From assembly GCF_047511655.1 (NCBI RefSeq), contig NC_133401.1, positions 48,007,570 to 48,071,569 on the forward strand: a DNA stretch of 64,000 nt. Direction: 5' to 3'. Below, in pieces: positions 1 to 11,365 of the stretch. Source of the DNA: Castor canadensis. Lineage: Eukaryota; Chordata; Mammalia; Rodentia; Castoridae. A model generated the notes under the pieces. The model was not told the origin of the DNA. It did not search any database and saw only the letters and a list, made by a program, of their open reading frames with translations. The position numbers were made by a program, and so were the translations under genes. How positions within the stretch are numbered: the stretch's first letter is position 1; each line of letters starts with the position of its first letter.

Positions 1-142
1 AATAGTTTCTGCTGGGTATTGAGGGGGTGGGAGGGAGAGGGAGGGGGCGGAGTGGGTGGTAAGGGAGGGGGTGGGGGCAGGGGGGAGAAATGACCCAAGC
101 CTTGTATGCACATATGAATAATAAAACAATTAAAAAAAAAAG
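1..142 (+). mobile_element. LINE-1 3' end, cut by window start
   Basis: G-rich 3'UTR, then CCAAGCCTTGTATGCACAT, AATAATAAAA and an A tail. Same young subfamily as the copies at 41,163 and 63,591. Confidence 0.85.
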
Positions 143-1240
143 TTGGGTCCTGCCAGATGCTCCGTTCAGGACAGGTGATAAGTGTTTTCCTTTGTAGACA
201 CTTTGCCCAGGTGTCTTTCCCTGGGATAGTGTCTTTTTTTAAGATGTCCGTGCTCAGTTACCAGAGCACACTAATTATTTTTGGGTAAGTGGGCAAGGTC
301 AGGGAAAGAGAGCTTCTCTTTTACCCTTTTTTTTTCTTGCCACTTGTTGAGAGGGTGTAAAGCTTTAAGTAAAGAAAACAATGTCTCTGTGATTTTAATC
401 AAGCCATTTATTGATCTAGTGTTTATCTCTCAATTCCTGGCTGCTGTTTTCCATACCTCAATTCTCCTGGTCTATACTGCCTCAAATATGCATTATTTTG
501 CTTTGTTCACTCTGAAGACAAAGAAGGAAAAAAACAACCCTGACTTTGACTCAGTTTCTACTACTGAGTCACCACACAGGTCACATCTGACACCAGGCAT
601 GTAGGAGTTTTTCCACATATACCAAGGAAGCAAGTGATTCTGCAGCTGACACCTGCTGGGTGACCACTAATCCTATTCAGTGCGGAAACTGGAGACAGTG
701 TCAATCCCACATCTGGGCTCAGTGTCCCCAAGTCTCCCCACACACACACACTTTAGTTGACAGTTACAAGCCCTGGGTTGCTTTTACTTGTGCTTCTGAC
801 AAACAGGCTAAAAAATAAAGATTCCCTGCAACACCCTCTTTGGGTTCAATTAATTTGAACACTGGGAACACTTCCTTATTTTTTCTGGTTTGTTAGACAG
901 GATATCACAGAAGATCAGGATGAGCAGGTGCATAGGGTGAGGTGGGGATGGGGAGTGCTGTCCAGGTGCTCTGCCCTCTAGGAACCTCCAGGTGTTCACC
1001 TGTGTGAAAGCTCTGCAAACCCAATCCTTTCAGGTTTTTATGGAGACTTCGCTTGCATAGGCATGACTGCTAACAGCCTAGTGGGGGAAACTCAGAAAGG
1101 CCTGTCTGCTCAGCAATCCTCCTGGCATTCCTCCCTCCAAGGTTTGGGGAGGACCTATCAGACAAGGCAATCAGTGAATTTCTTTATGGCCAGCTAACAG
1201 CAGGGGAGTTGAGTTTCTGACCTGCCTTGGGGAGGGAATT
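143..1240. other. No gene or clear repeat seen
   Basis: AT-moderate sequence with a short CA run at 741-752. Open frames are short and lack splice or protein-family support. Confidence 0.5.
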
Positions 1241-1389
1241 ATAAGCTAGGAATTGGTTTGCATGATATACGTATATCTGGTGACCTATAATCCTGTCATG
1301 TTATCATATGTAATCCTGTGTATCATAGCATCTATAGTCATATATATCATACATATGAGAATGTATTCACTTATAAATGTCTTAAAAAA

Positions 1390-1545
1390 TTCTGCAAATC
1401 CATGCATACTGACTCATCTCTTTAATTTTACTGGATGCATAATATTCTACAATATGATATGCTCTGCTTTATTTAACCACTCCCCTATTTATAATGTTTG
1501 GCTATATTTTCTGTTACCAACAGTTCCATAGTGGACATTGCCCCA
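1390..1545 (-). mobile_element. Old LINE-1 ORF2 fragment
   Basis: Antisense of the ORF2 3' part, recognisable by a decayed 'dummy spring' stretch such as TGGATGCATAATATTCTACA. It is heavily diverged. Confidence 0.35.
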
Positions 1546-1824
1546 ATTAGGATTCATTTGGCTGAAAGAAATAGAAACTCTGATTCATAGAGCTATGACA
1601 ATAAGTAAATATGTCACTCACATAAGTGGAATTCCACACACAAAGCAGGCTTTAGAGATGGTTGATTCATCAGCTCAACAGCAGCCTATGAAGGCAAATC
1701 CTTCCCACCTTCCTGCCCACCATCTCTAGCACTATTTCAGCTCAAGGCTGGTTCACCTCTGGACATAAAATGATATACAGCAGTGACCAGGGCCATAGGC
1801 TTGTGTATCAGTGCATTTTCCTTT

Positions 1825-2110
1825 ATTAGAAGGAAATGCGTGCAGCTGGGTAACTTTGTGAAGAAAAAAAGTTTATTTTGCTCACAGTTTTGGAGAGCCA
1901 AGGTCATGGTGCTGGCATCAGCTTGGCTCTGATGATGGTGTTATGGCACATGGTACAGTGTGTGTGAGAGGGAGATCACGAAGCCAGAGAACCATTCAGA
2001 GATCAGGCTCCGGCTTTTATAAGAACTCTCTCTTACAATAACTAATTCAGGGGGTCTCATGAAAACTACCTTAATCCCTTCCTAGGGCAGCACCCCAATG
2101 ACTAGGTTCA
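1825..2110 (-). mobile_element. MaLR-type LTR fragment
   Basis: Reverse-complement MaLR-like LTR: TTTATTTTGCTCACAGTTTTGG, then the AGAACTCTCTCTTACAATAACTAAT block and GGCAGCACCCCAATGAC. Non-autonomous LTR retroelement, broken by a SINE on its right side. Confidence 0.55.
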
Positions 2111-2111
2111 C

Positions 2112-2457
2112 CTTTTGTTTGTTTTTGTTTCTCTTGTCAGTGCTGGAGTTTGAGGTAAGGGCCTTGTGCTTGCCAGGCAGGTGCTCTGCCATGTGAGCCA
2201 CACTACCAGCCCTTTTTGAATTCGTTATTTTTCTAATAGGGTCTTGCATTTTTGCCTGTGCTGGCCAGGAACACAATCCTCCTACTTATACTTCCTGAAT
2301 TGCTGAGATGACCCATCACGCCCAGCCTTTTATTAGTTGAGATGGGAGCTCACAAATTTTTCTTTTTCTTGCCTAGAGATAGCCTGGATCTGGGAAGTTC
2401 CTGATCTCTGCCTCCCAAGGAACTAGGATTACAACTTCATCCACCAGTGCCCACCCT
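2112..2457 (-). mobile_element. Tripartite SINE (two 7SL-like arms plus tRNA/ID-like part)
   Basis: Reading the minus strand, there are two successive 7SL-like arms followed by the ID-like box A/B part ending at the T-rich plus-strand edge (2118-2140). Confidence 0.75.
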
Positions 2458-2469
2458 CTATAATCTCTT

Positions 2470-2900
2470 GTTCTTATTAATAGTATTAATATATTTTCTA
2501 GTATGGAATCCTCTTTGCATTCTTGAAATAAACTCTCTTGAGTAACACAGTGCTGGATTCCCTTGTTAATACTTTATCTGTGCCTTTTCAGCTGAGTTCC
2601 CAACTTAAATTGGCCTACAGTTTTGTTTGTTTGTGTTTTTTGTTTGTGGTGATGGTGGCAGTATTTAAGCCTAACAAAATGAGGAAGGAAACTTTCTACC
2701 TTGTCCAAGGCTGGAACAGTTTCTGTCACCTCAATTGTCTGTTCTCTGAAGGTTTGGGATAACTTTCCCACAGTAACATGGCCGAGTGACAATTTTGTGG
2801 ACAAGCCTTTGCCTATGGTTCTATTTTTCCTATAGATATTAGTCTGTCCAGGCTCTCTATTTTTCTACCATTTCTCCTTTTGATGAAGAAACATTAGATT
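2470..2900 (-). mobile_element. Old LINE-1 ORF2 fragment (reverse transcriptase region)
   Basis: Antisense ORF2 landmarks such as TTGGCCTACAGTTTTG and AAAATGAGGAAGGAAACTTTC followed by TTCTCTGAAGGTTTGGGATA. Many stops. Confidence 0.5.
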
Positions 2901-2999
2901 TAAAATCTTAATTCCAAAAGTATGTATTGTATTCTGATAATGAATAAAATATCCTTTATAATATATTAAGTCTCAATCCTTAATTCTGTATTTTTCCTT

Positions 3000-3235
3000 T
3001 TTTTATCCAATTTTTTTTATTATTGTCATACTTGGGGTACATTGTGACATTTATGAAAGTTCTTACAGTATACTATGATTGAACTCACCCCTTCTACCCT
3101 ACCCCTTCATCCCCCCATTCCTGGAATGATTTTAATATGTCTCACTTTTCCATTTTCATACATGAAATGCAAAGTTTCATACATAGTATCCAAATCTTTT
3201 AGAGTTGGACTCTTTTTCAATCCCCACCCCTTACT
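3000..3235 (-). mobile_element. LINE-1 3'UTR, second subfamily
   Basis: The plus strand starts T-rich, then CTTGGGGTACATTGTGACAT and TTCATACATGAAATG. Shares its layout with 11,366-11,870. Confidence 0.5.
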
Positions 3236-3550
3236 TAAAAAAAACAAAAACAAAATAAGCAAAATATTAACTATTTTTCTCCAAGGAACAGTTGGGCCTG
3301 ATTTTATCTGACCACTTTATCCAAATATAACAAGTCTCATTGATAGTAAGCCATGCCTGCAAGGTTAGAAATGTTCCTGAGTGAGAGGTGGTGGGCTAAA
3401 TACATGCAAGGATTCAGCATTTCTGACCATTTGTTTTCTTAATCTTTCATAAACTAAACTTTGCATTTCTAAAGAATATAAAGTTGAGCTCTTATCACCT
3501 ACATTGAACTAACTTTGGTATATTAAAAATTTGTAAAAACTGTATTTTGG

Positions 3551-3602
3551 ATATGCACATGTGAATAAATGAATAAAAAAATAAAAAAGAGAAAAATAAA
3601 GC
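3551..3602 (+). mobile_element. Micro LINE-1 insertion (52 bp) with perfect duplication
   Basis: Only the last LINE-1 bases (ATGCACATGTGAATAAATGA) and an A-rich tail are present. The 15-bp repeats AAAACTGTATTTTGG flank it at 3536-3550 and 3603-3617. Confidence 0.85.
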
Positions 3603-3617
3603 AAAACTGTATTTTGG

Positions 3618-3737
3618 GGGAGGAGGAGATAAGAAAGCTAAAAGTGGAGGTGAATCTGATCAACGTATATTACATAGATGTATGGAAATATCACGATGAA
3701 ACACCTTTGTACAATTAATATTCACTAATAAATAAAT
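3618..3737 (+). mobile_element. Rodent LINE-1 3' end, older type
   Basis: ATATCACGATGAAACACC, then TTTGTACAATTAATATTCAC and TAATAAATAAAT; the same end type occurs at 40,100-40,320. Confidence 0.5.
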
Positions 3738-3741
3738 TATT

Positions 3742-3930
3742 TTTGTGGTACTGGGGTTTGAACTCAGGGCCTACACCTTGAGCCACTCCACCAGCCCATT
3801 TTTTGTGATGGGTTTTTTTCAAAATAGGGTCTGAAAACTATTTGCCTGGTCTGGCTTTGAACCCTGATCCTCTGGATCTCTGCCTCCTGAGTAGCTAGGA
3901 TTACAGGTGTGAGTCACCAGTGCCCAGCAC
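3742..3930 (-). mobile_element. Dimeric SINE (7SL-like plus ID-like)
   Basis: Plus strand shows GGTACTGGGGTTTGAACTCA (tRNA box B side) first and the 7SL-like TAGCTAGGATTACAGGTGTG last. Confidence 0.85.
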
Positions 3931-3944
3931 TAATAAAAAATTAT

Positions 3945-4300
3945 TTTGATGATTTTTTAAAAATTCTTTTATTCACATGTGCATACATTGTTTGGGTCAT
4001 TTCTGCCCCATGCTCCTCTCCCCACCCTCTTCCTCCTTCCCCTCTCAGTTCCAGGCAGGTCCTGTTCTGCCTTTATCTCTAGTTTTGCTGAAGAAAAGAG
4101 ACAAGCCTAATAAGGAAGACGAAGTGTTTTTGCTAGTTGAGTTGAGGACAGCTATACAGAAATACTCCTAGCATTGCTTTCATGTACATGTGTTATGACC
4201 CATGTTGATTCATCTCTAATTGATCTTTACCCTGGTTACTGATCCCCTTCTCATGATAACCTCTGTCGCTTTAAGGTTTCTGTATTAGCTCCTCTTGATG
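3945..4300 (-). mobile_element. LINE-1 3'UTR, older relative of the G-rich type
   Basis: TTCACATGTGCATACATTGT, then a C/T-rich tract and AGCTATACAGAAATACTCC. The same variant occurs at 13,640-13,905. Confidence 0.7.
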
Positions 4301-4391
4301 ATATTTTTAAATCAGAGATTAAAGCATTTCAATATATCAAGACTAAATCTTTGTGAAGAACAGTGAGAAATCATAGAAGGAATGAGCATAA

Positions 4392-4695
4392 GTGCCAGGC
4401 ATAGTAACTCACACCCATAATCCCAGCTGCTTAGGAGGTGGAAACTGGGAGGATCAAGGTTTTTGTCTAGCCTGGGCAAAAGTTAGTTGAGATCCCATCT
4501 CAACAATAAGAAAGCACAGTAGGATGTGTGTATGATCCCAGCTACAGGGGAATTATGGATAATGGGGTTGTCCAAGGCTGGCCAACCAGACTTGTTTGAA
4601 AAATAACCAGAAAGGTGTAATGTGTGGCTCAAGTGGCAGAGCATGTGCCTAGCAAGCACCAGGCTATGAGTTCAAACTCCAACACCACCAAAAAC
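4392..4695 (+). mobile_element. Tripartite SINE
   Basis: Two 7SL-like arms (ACCCATAATCCCAGCTGC; GTGTATGATCCCAGCTAC) then the ID-like arm GGCTCAAGTGGCAGAGCATG, ending in ACACCACCAAAAAC. Confidence 0.8.
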
Positions 4696-5024
4696 ACAAA
4701 ACAACAACAACAACAAAAAATCAATGCCATCTCTGATGGACAACATGTAAATGTGAAATTTAAGCAATAAGGAATTCTTAAAAAATACAAAAGAAAACAG
4801 AAATGGGCATGAGCTATTTGCGGGAAGGTGTAGTAGAGATAAGATTGAGATGAAGCACTACAGTTATGAAGGCAGGCAGAAGAACCCTGAAGAAAGAGAA
4901 GACATGAGAAAGAGAATGCAGTAGAACTCACCAAATAGAAGCACAAGATGTAGACAACACATGTGAAAAAGCAAAGTACAGGGAATAATTTCATCTGGGA
5001 GCACAAAAGGCTCAAAATCAGAGT

Positions 5025-5130
5025 CAAGCATGGTGACACAGGCCTGTAATTCCAGCACTCGGGAGGGAGGTGGAGGCAGGAAGACCTCAAGTTTGGAGCC
5101 AGCCTAGGCTCCATATCAAGACCATGCCTT
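5025..5130 (+). mobile_element. B1-like SINE monomer
   Basis: GCATGGTGACACAGGCCTGT, then AATTCCAGCACTCGGGAGG and GAGCCAGCCTAGGCTC. No tRNA part. Confidence 0.7.
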
Positions 5131-6175
5131 CATTTCATATGACTGGCTAAGACCTCATATTTCTCCCTTCTAATCAATTATTTCCCACGATGTTTAGAGT
5201 TGAATGTCTGCCAATCTTAGAGGTACAATTTGGCAGAATCTGCTTGTGCCTATCTGAAATGATTTATTTTTAGGTAGTTACATCCCAAAACTTCAGGGTT
5301 ATCTCCTCATTAGTGTGGTCATTGAACTCACGCATCCATCTGAGAAGGAAAGCACATTGTTTTACAATGCGGTCCATGAATAATTTCTATTAAGTATATA
5401 TTAATCCCTACAAAGAGCTGTTATTTTATTCAGTTGTTTTGTTTTGGTCAATTCCATATTTAACTTTTCCTTGGGTTTATTTTGTGGTTTTTCAGCATCA
5501 TCTGAGAGGGATGCACACTTTGTAGTTTTCAGTCTTCCTTCTGTAGTCTTGCCTTTCCTGCCCTTTGATCTGAGAAGGTTTTGTGGCACGGGGCCTCACC
5601 AGACAGAACACAGTCTTACTCAGAGCTGATGGTGACAGCGTAACATGCATAGGGGGTTGTGCTGAGAAATATTTCTCCTCATTGGGTTGCTGTTCAGCCC
5701 ACACAAAGTCCTCCTAAGTGGGAACCCACGAGTTCCTCTTCTCTTGCCCTCCTTCAGTCTCTCCACCTCAAGCCTCTCACTTGCTGAAAGATCCCAGGAC
5801 ATCTTAAGGGATGTGACTTAGCAAAGAAAACCCATTAACCTGAGGTCGGGAAAACCTGTTTGCCCCTGGAAGCCAAAGCTGGTGAACCCCTTTGCTCTGG
5901 ATGCCAACATTCTTCAGAGTGGAGCCCCTAGAAGGTAAACACATATCTCTGTGTATGGAATGTTTTTTATAGCACTGTTGGCATGTATTATTTTTCTTAA
6001 AAAAAACTCTACAAGGACGAGGAAGGCCAATGGAAGACAGTGATAGATTGCTGTCTCCTCACATTGTGCGTCATTTTTCATCCTTGGCCTAATCTCACAA
6101 TTGATGCTCACATTACCATTGACTTTTAAATAGCTGCAAACATTCATTTTTATTTCCATTTTAACCAAAGATTAC
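5131..6175. other. No gene or clear repeat seen
   Basis: Open frames here are short, overlap on both strands and have no protein-family signal. Confidence 0.5.
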
Positions 6176-6179
6176 TTAG

Positions 6180-6640
6180 CTACCCTTTATGCTATCTTTT
6201 TCATTTTTGTATCCTTTTTTGTTAATTTCTGTTCTTACTATATGGTATTCAGAGAACTTTACATTTTACTTTTAGGGCTAATATATAGTCAACATTTATG
6301 AGTACCCATATGCATTTGAAAAAAATGCACACTCCCTAAGACAAGCTTGTAAGTAGTTCATTCAAATATTTAATGTATTTACTATTTTTTTGCTTTTGGG
6401 CCTGAGAGAAAGGCATTAAATTCTCCTAATACCACTGTAGACCTGTCAGTCTCTGCTTTCTAACAATCTTCCAAAAATTCCCAGTATACTGATTTCTGAA
6501 GTGACATTGATTTATCATTTTGCTGGATTATAGCTTTCATCAATATGAAATATTCCTTCTGTCTCATTGAATGATTTTGACCTTTAATAACTGATGTTAT
6601 ATATCTTATTTATCTGGATAGCATTTTTTGTAATTTTTTT
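6180..6640 (-). mobile_element. Old LINE-1 ORF2 fragment
   Basis: AT-rich antisense ORF2 sequence (region with AAATTCTCCTAATACCACTG and TGATATTTAT-like runs). Weak but collinear with LINE-1. Confidence 0.4.
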
Positions 6641-6827
6641 TCTCATTACCTTCTTATTATGGTTTGGCTGTGAAATTTCCTCCACAGGTTCTGGATTGTT
6701 ACATTATGAGAAAATTCTTCATATAAATCTTGTAATTAATATTAATCTCCAAGTTGGCTCATTTTTATATTAGGTTTATTTACTCAGCTCTTAAAGTTTC
6801 TATGTTCAAGAAAGTAAAAAGAAGTCA

Positions 6828-7145
6828 GGTGCCACTGGCCCATGCCTGTAATCCTAGCTACTTAGGAGTCTGAGATGGAGAGATCATGGTTCCAGCTCAA
6901 CCAGGGTAAAAAAGTTTGTGAGACTCCATCTCAACTAATAGCTGGGTGTGGTGGTGCACACCTGTCATCCCAGCAATGGTGGCACGTGAAAAATAGGAGA
7001 AGTATGGTCCAGGCTGAGCCTGGACAAAAAGCGAACCTGATCTCCAAAATAGCCAGAGCAAAAAGGGCTGGAGTAATGGATCAAGCACTAGAGTGCCTAT
7101 CTTGCAAACGTGAAGCCCTAAGTTCAAACCTCAGTACCACCAAAA
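6828..7145 (+). mobile_element. Tripartite SINE
   Basis: Arm 1 TGTAATCCTAGCTACTTAGG, arm 2 GGTGTGGTGGTGCACACCTG, ID-like arm with CTAAGTTCAAACCTCAGTAC. Confidence 0.8.
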
Positions 7146-7204
7146 AGAAGGAGGAGGAGAAGGAGAGAGGATGGGAAGGAATGAGGGAAGAGAGAGAAAG
7201 TAAA

Positions 7205-7684
7205 AAGAGAACAGTGGCTCACAGCTGTTATCCTAGCTAATGGAAGGTAGAAATCAGGATTGCAGTTGGAGGTCAGCCAAGACAAAAAAGTTCATGAGAC
7301 CCCATATCGACCAATAAAAAGCTAGATGTGATGGCACATGGCTTGTCACCCCAGGTATGTGTGAAGCAGAAATAAGAGGATCGCCATCCTGGTCAGCCAG
7401 GGCATAAATGTGAGACCCAATTTGAAAAATAAGTAAGCCGGGCGCGGTGGCGCGCGCCTGTAGTCCTAGCTACTCGGGAGGCTGAGGCAGGAGGATCGCT
7501 TGAGTCCAGGAGTTCTGGGCTGCAGTGCGCTATGCCGATCGGGTGTCCGCACTAAGTTCGGCATCAATATGGTGACCTCCCGGGAGCGGGGGACCACCAG
7601 GTTGCCTAAGGAGGGGTGAACCGGCCCAGGTCGGAAAAATAAGTAAAAGCAAAAAGATCTGGGGGTGTAGTTCTGACCCCAGCA
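7205..7684 (+). mobile_element. Tripartite SINE split by the 7SL pseudogene
   Basis: Same arrangement as the copy at 6828. The 7SL insertion at 7437-7633 separates its second 7SL-like arm from its ID-like remnant (7647-7684). Confidence 0.7.
7437..7633 (+). pseudogene. 7SL RNA retropseudogene (5' two thirds of SRP RNA)
   Basis: 197 bp match the start of 7SL RNA from GCCGGGCGCGGTGGCGCG to CCCAGGTCGG, including the S-domain sequence absent from Alu and B1. I count only a handful of differences from the remembered human RNA, so the copy is young. It stops about 100 nt short of the RNA 3' end and has no poly(A) tail. It is bounded by the 13-bp direct repeats GAAAAATAAGTAA (7424-7436 and 7634-7646). 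It sits inside an older SINE. Confidence 0.95.
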
Positions 7685-7826
7685 CTGAAGAAAGAAAAAG
7701 AAAGAATGAAAGAAAGGAAGAAAGGAAGGAAGGAAGGAAGGAGAGAGAAAGAGGGAAAGAGAGAGAGAAAGAGAAAGAAAGGAAAGGAGGGAGAGAGGGG
7801 GGAAGGAAGGGGAAGGGAAGGATGAA
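7685..7826 (+). repeat. GA-rich simple repeat
   Basis: AAAGAAAG/GAAGGAAG-type purine run, probably grown from the SINE tail. Confidence 0.95.
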
Positions 7827-7829
7827 AAT

Positions 7830-8380
7830 AAAAAGACAAAAACCAATTTATATGTTGCCATTCCTCTTCTATCACACTGAGGACATAAATTATAACTTTT
7901 CATGTCTTTTGTTTGCTCTATTAAGTCTCTTTCTTTAAGTGTTGGGGTTTTATTGGGGGGTGGGGTAGTTTAGAACTAAAAGTACCAAAGGATTTCAGCA
8001 AATAAGGATTGGGAGGTGTGGGAGATAAATGAAGAATTAGCTCTGACGTTCTTCTCTAGAGACTGAAGAAGCAAAACTACCCTGGGCTGAGTAGAAGGGC
8101 AATGGAACTCCCTGCATCTTGTTTTCACATAGTAGGGGAAACATCTATTAGGACTGTGGACAAATTAGAAGATTACCTCAGTGGGGTGAACACATAGAGG
8201 CTCCTACCATAAGGACCATAAACTCAAGCAATTTGGTTACAGCTTCTGCAGTCTTATATTCAAAGCCTCAGTTTCTTCACTCTTGCTCTGAACAGCTCAG
8301 CCTGAAGTTAGGATATTTCTCTGGCCTCTTAATCAAGTCCGTGAGAAAATCCTGCCTGTGGCTCAGGGTAGCAAGATGCA
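7830..8380. other. No gene or clear repeat seen
   Basis: Nothing recognisable on either strand. Confidence 0.45.
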
Positions 8381-8560
8381 GACAGTGTGAACTTTGGAAT
8401 CACACAGAACTTGCCAATCTGACACTGCAATTTTTTGTGGGCCTTGGATTTTCTTATCTACAAAATGGGAGTGAAAGTGGCTGTCTTACAAGATTGTTGA
8501 GAAGATCATGAAATAATATGAGCATGCAGTGCCTTGCACACACAACCGTGCCACAGGTAG
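8380..8560 (+). repeat. MIR (ancient mammalian SINE)
   Basis: ATCTACAAAATGGGAGTGAA, then AGATTGTTGAGAAGATCATG and GCAGTGCCTTGCACA follow the MIR core order. Confidence 0.7.
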
Positions 8561-9824
8561 TGATGATTTTTACTTATATTCTTCTCATAACGTATTATTT
8601 CTAACCCTACTCTGTCCAGGTATTCTCAAGGCCAGAAGACCAGGTAGGGCTCAGCTGGGCAGCCAGAGGCTTCTGGCTCAGCCCCTGACCCATTTTAGCT
8701 CTTTCCTATGTATCACCATCTCATACTAATCCAGCACCTTCCAGGGACCTCCACCTCCTGCCTGGATGGGCAATTTGGGCCTCTGACAACCTGAATCTTT
8801 GAAATATCTTTAAAATGAATTCATTCATCAGTTTCTTCACATTTGGTGGAGAAAGGACAAGATGAAGGTAGTAAAAAGAAATCATTTTTATGTTTATTTT
8901 GAAAAAATATGTAAAATTACTTTATAAAATAAGAGTTCTATGATTCTGACCATTTTGCACTTTGGAGTTAGAAAAATTGAGGCTGGGTTTGGTTTTCCCA
9001 GACAAAAAAGTGATACCTGTAAATTCAAAACAACTTATCTTGTCCCCAGTTTCTGGAAGCTAGAAAAATATGTCAGACTCAGAAACAGTTATCAGTTCAG
9101 ATTAATTACAAGGATCTTAAAATATTGCAGATGGAAGAAAACTTGTCCTCAAACCATTGCTGAATTAATATATGCTGGCATGTTTAGATCTTGGAAAAAG
9201 ATAGATCAGAACAAAATAAATAGAACCAAATTTCGTGAAACATCAAAACTACCTTTAACGGGGCTTGGTTTTCCCACCATGTGCCTAAAAAGGCTTTGTG
9301 GTATTTGCTTCATAACAGTCTACTTGCCCCCCAAAATTAAGTGAATCTGCACTTTGTGATTTGAGTAGTTCTCACAGAATAGGCTGTTCCACCTTTGATA
9401 ACTTCACTGGTTACCTCATCTTCCTCACTCCTCCTCACTCAGTTTTCCTTCAGGCCATATTCTACCGATAGAAAGGAAGTTCAGTTTGATAAGGAAACTA
9501 ATATAAAGCATGTCAGTTCATAAATTCCATTTCCCTACAAAAATAGCCAAGATATGTTTCTTCTTGATTTGTCTGAGTTAAATGCATCAGATCCCTTCTC
9601 CTTGAAACCTGGCAGAAGGATGAGTCATCTATGACCACTTGCTCCCTCCAGCCAATCCATTACCAAGTTCTGTGGATCCTGCCTAGTGATGGCTCTACTA
9701 CCTCTCCGTGCTTGTTCACTTCACGGCCAACTCCAGGTCAGAGCTCTTACCGGGCTCTGCAATGAACCGTCCGGAGATAGCAAAGATTTTTTATGTTTCA
9801 CTTTCTTCATTTATACACAGTTTT
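8561..9824. other. No gene recognised
   Basis: A 134-codon plus-strand frame at 8940-9344 is present, but its translation resembles no family that I know and the sequence is AT-rich; treated as chance. Confidence 0.5.
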
Positions 9825-9912
9825 TTTTTAAGTTGGTGCTGGGAATCAAACCCAGGGTGCATACTTGCTAGGTAAGCACTGCACTTCTGAGCTACATCCC
9901 CAGATCCCCAGC
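9825..9912 (-). mobile_element. ID-type SINE
   Basis: Reverse complement of the BC1/ID consensus: GGTGCTGGGAATCAAACCCA ... GAGCTACATCCCCAG. Confidence 0.85.
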
Positions 9913-10884
9913 CTTCTGGTTTTTCAATTGATGAAAATCACCAACTTCTTCAGTACCTCAATTTCTCTGCCGAAGAAAGAACTTGCTCTGTCAAGGAGTA
10001 GGTGCCTCACCTCACCCTTCCCAATAAACAGGTGTCTATGAACAAGGCCATGGCTGCCAGCCTAAGAGGGAGTCCCCCTTACTTGCTAATTGTGGCTGCC
10101 CAGTCCCAGGGTGATAGCACATTGTCCTAGAACAAAGAGAAAGAACTCAAAGGGGTTATCTTATCTTGCCCAGAGAGGATGCGATGCGTCTCAGAATGGA
10201 ACTGTACCTTTTTAATGCTCTGCCTGTCCTCTGGATAAGGCCTATGGCTCTGTCCATGACACAACTCTGAAGGTGATAGTTTATCAGGGACATTGTTGCT
10301 AGGGGGGCGAAATGGAGGGGAGGAAGTTACTGTGGTGGAGACTGAGAAAACCTGGATGGAGAGGCCATTGTCCTCTGATACATAGGCTTAACTGAGTCTT
10401 GACAGGATCTTCCCGCTTAGCACCGATTTTCACAATGCTCATGTTACCTGCTCATGCCCTGCCTCTTCACATAGCGTACTTCCCAGAAGTGAATATTTCC
10501 TTTCAAGGTAAGAAAGTGGCCACCATACACTGGAGCGGGGTGAGGTGGGGGACATCCTACAAAGGAGTTGTGCGGGAGATGCTACCCAGAGTTTCTAGAA
10601 CTGAAGAGTCAAAGGAGCGCTTTAAAGACCTTTTTAAATTCTAGGAGTAGGGGTTCAACAGAGAGGTCACTCCTCTGCCCAAACAAAACTAGTATTGGAA
10701 TTCCAACGTATAAAGTAAAAATTTAAAGGCTAGGTGGTTTGTTTGTTGGAGGAGTTGGAAGGTTGGAGGCCCTAATCCCAGACTACTTTTAGTCTTTCCT
10801 TCACCCCTCTTGAAATATTTGGGTCTGGTCCAGGAATCCTAGGTTTCTATGGAACTTAGATTTCTTTCAAAATGAGTCCTTTGA
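9913..10884. other. No gene or clear repeat seen
   Basis: Includes an 81-codon open frame (10399-10644) without family match. Confidence 0.45.
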
Positions 10885-11003
10885 CTGAATGGTGAGGAAA
10901 CCAAGGTCCAGTGAAGTTAGAAGCTCAATATTCCAGTGCAAGTTAAAGACAGAGCAAAGCTAGAACTCAGGTCTCTTGGCTGTTCTTTCTGCTCCTTCTA
11001 GAA
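10885..11003 (-). repeat. MIR (antisense)
   Basis: GAGGAAACCAAGGTCCAGTG followed by AGCTAGAACTCAGGTCTC, the reverse MIR core. Confidence 0.7.
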
Positions 11004-11144
11004 TACGTTTGTGATTGGTCTGGGCTGGGAGAGAACATCCAAGGAAAAACATATTTAGAGGAACTATTAATGAATTGTTTAGCCTAGTCACTGCAGAAGA
11101 AACCCAAATAATAGTAATGAGAGTGGTGGGTTTTTTAATGTCTT

Positions 11145-11352
11145 TTTTTTTTTTTTTTTACTTTTTTGTAGTACTGGGATTTGAACTCAGGGCCTGCACC
11201 TTGAGCCAGTCCACCATCCCTTTTTTTGTGGTGAGTTTTTTTGAGATAGGGTCTTGTGGAACTATTTGCCCAGGCTGGCTTTGAACCCCAGTTCTCCTGA
11301 TCTCTTCCTCCTGGGTAGCTAGGATTACAGGCAGGGGCCACTGGCACCAGCA
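11145..11352 (-). mobile_element. Dimeric SINE
   Basis: T-run at 11145-11159, then GGATTTGAACTCAGGGCCTG and the 7SL-like TAGCTAGGATTACAGGC. Confidence 0.85.
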
Positions 11353-11365
11353 TCTTTTTTTTTTT

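Noticed and set aside
4629-5114. 161-codon minus-strand frame
   Set aside because: Built from the ID-like end of a SINE, unique sequence and a B1-like SINE; no protein family.
7466-7903. 145-codon minus-strand frame
   Set aside because: Antisense of the 7SL pseudogene and a GA-rich simple repeat.
8940-9344. 134-codon plus-strand frame
   Set aside because: No recognisable domain, no splice context and no start support; compatible with chance.
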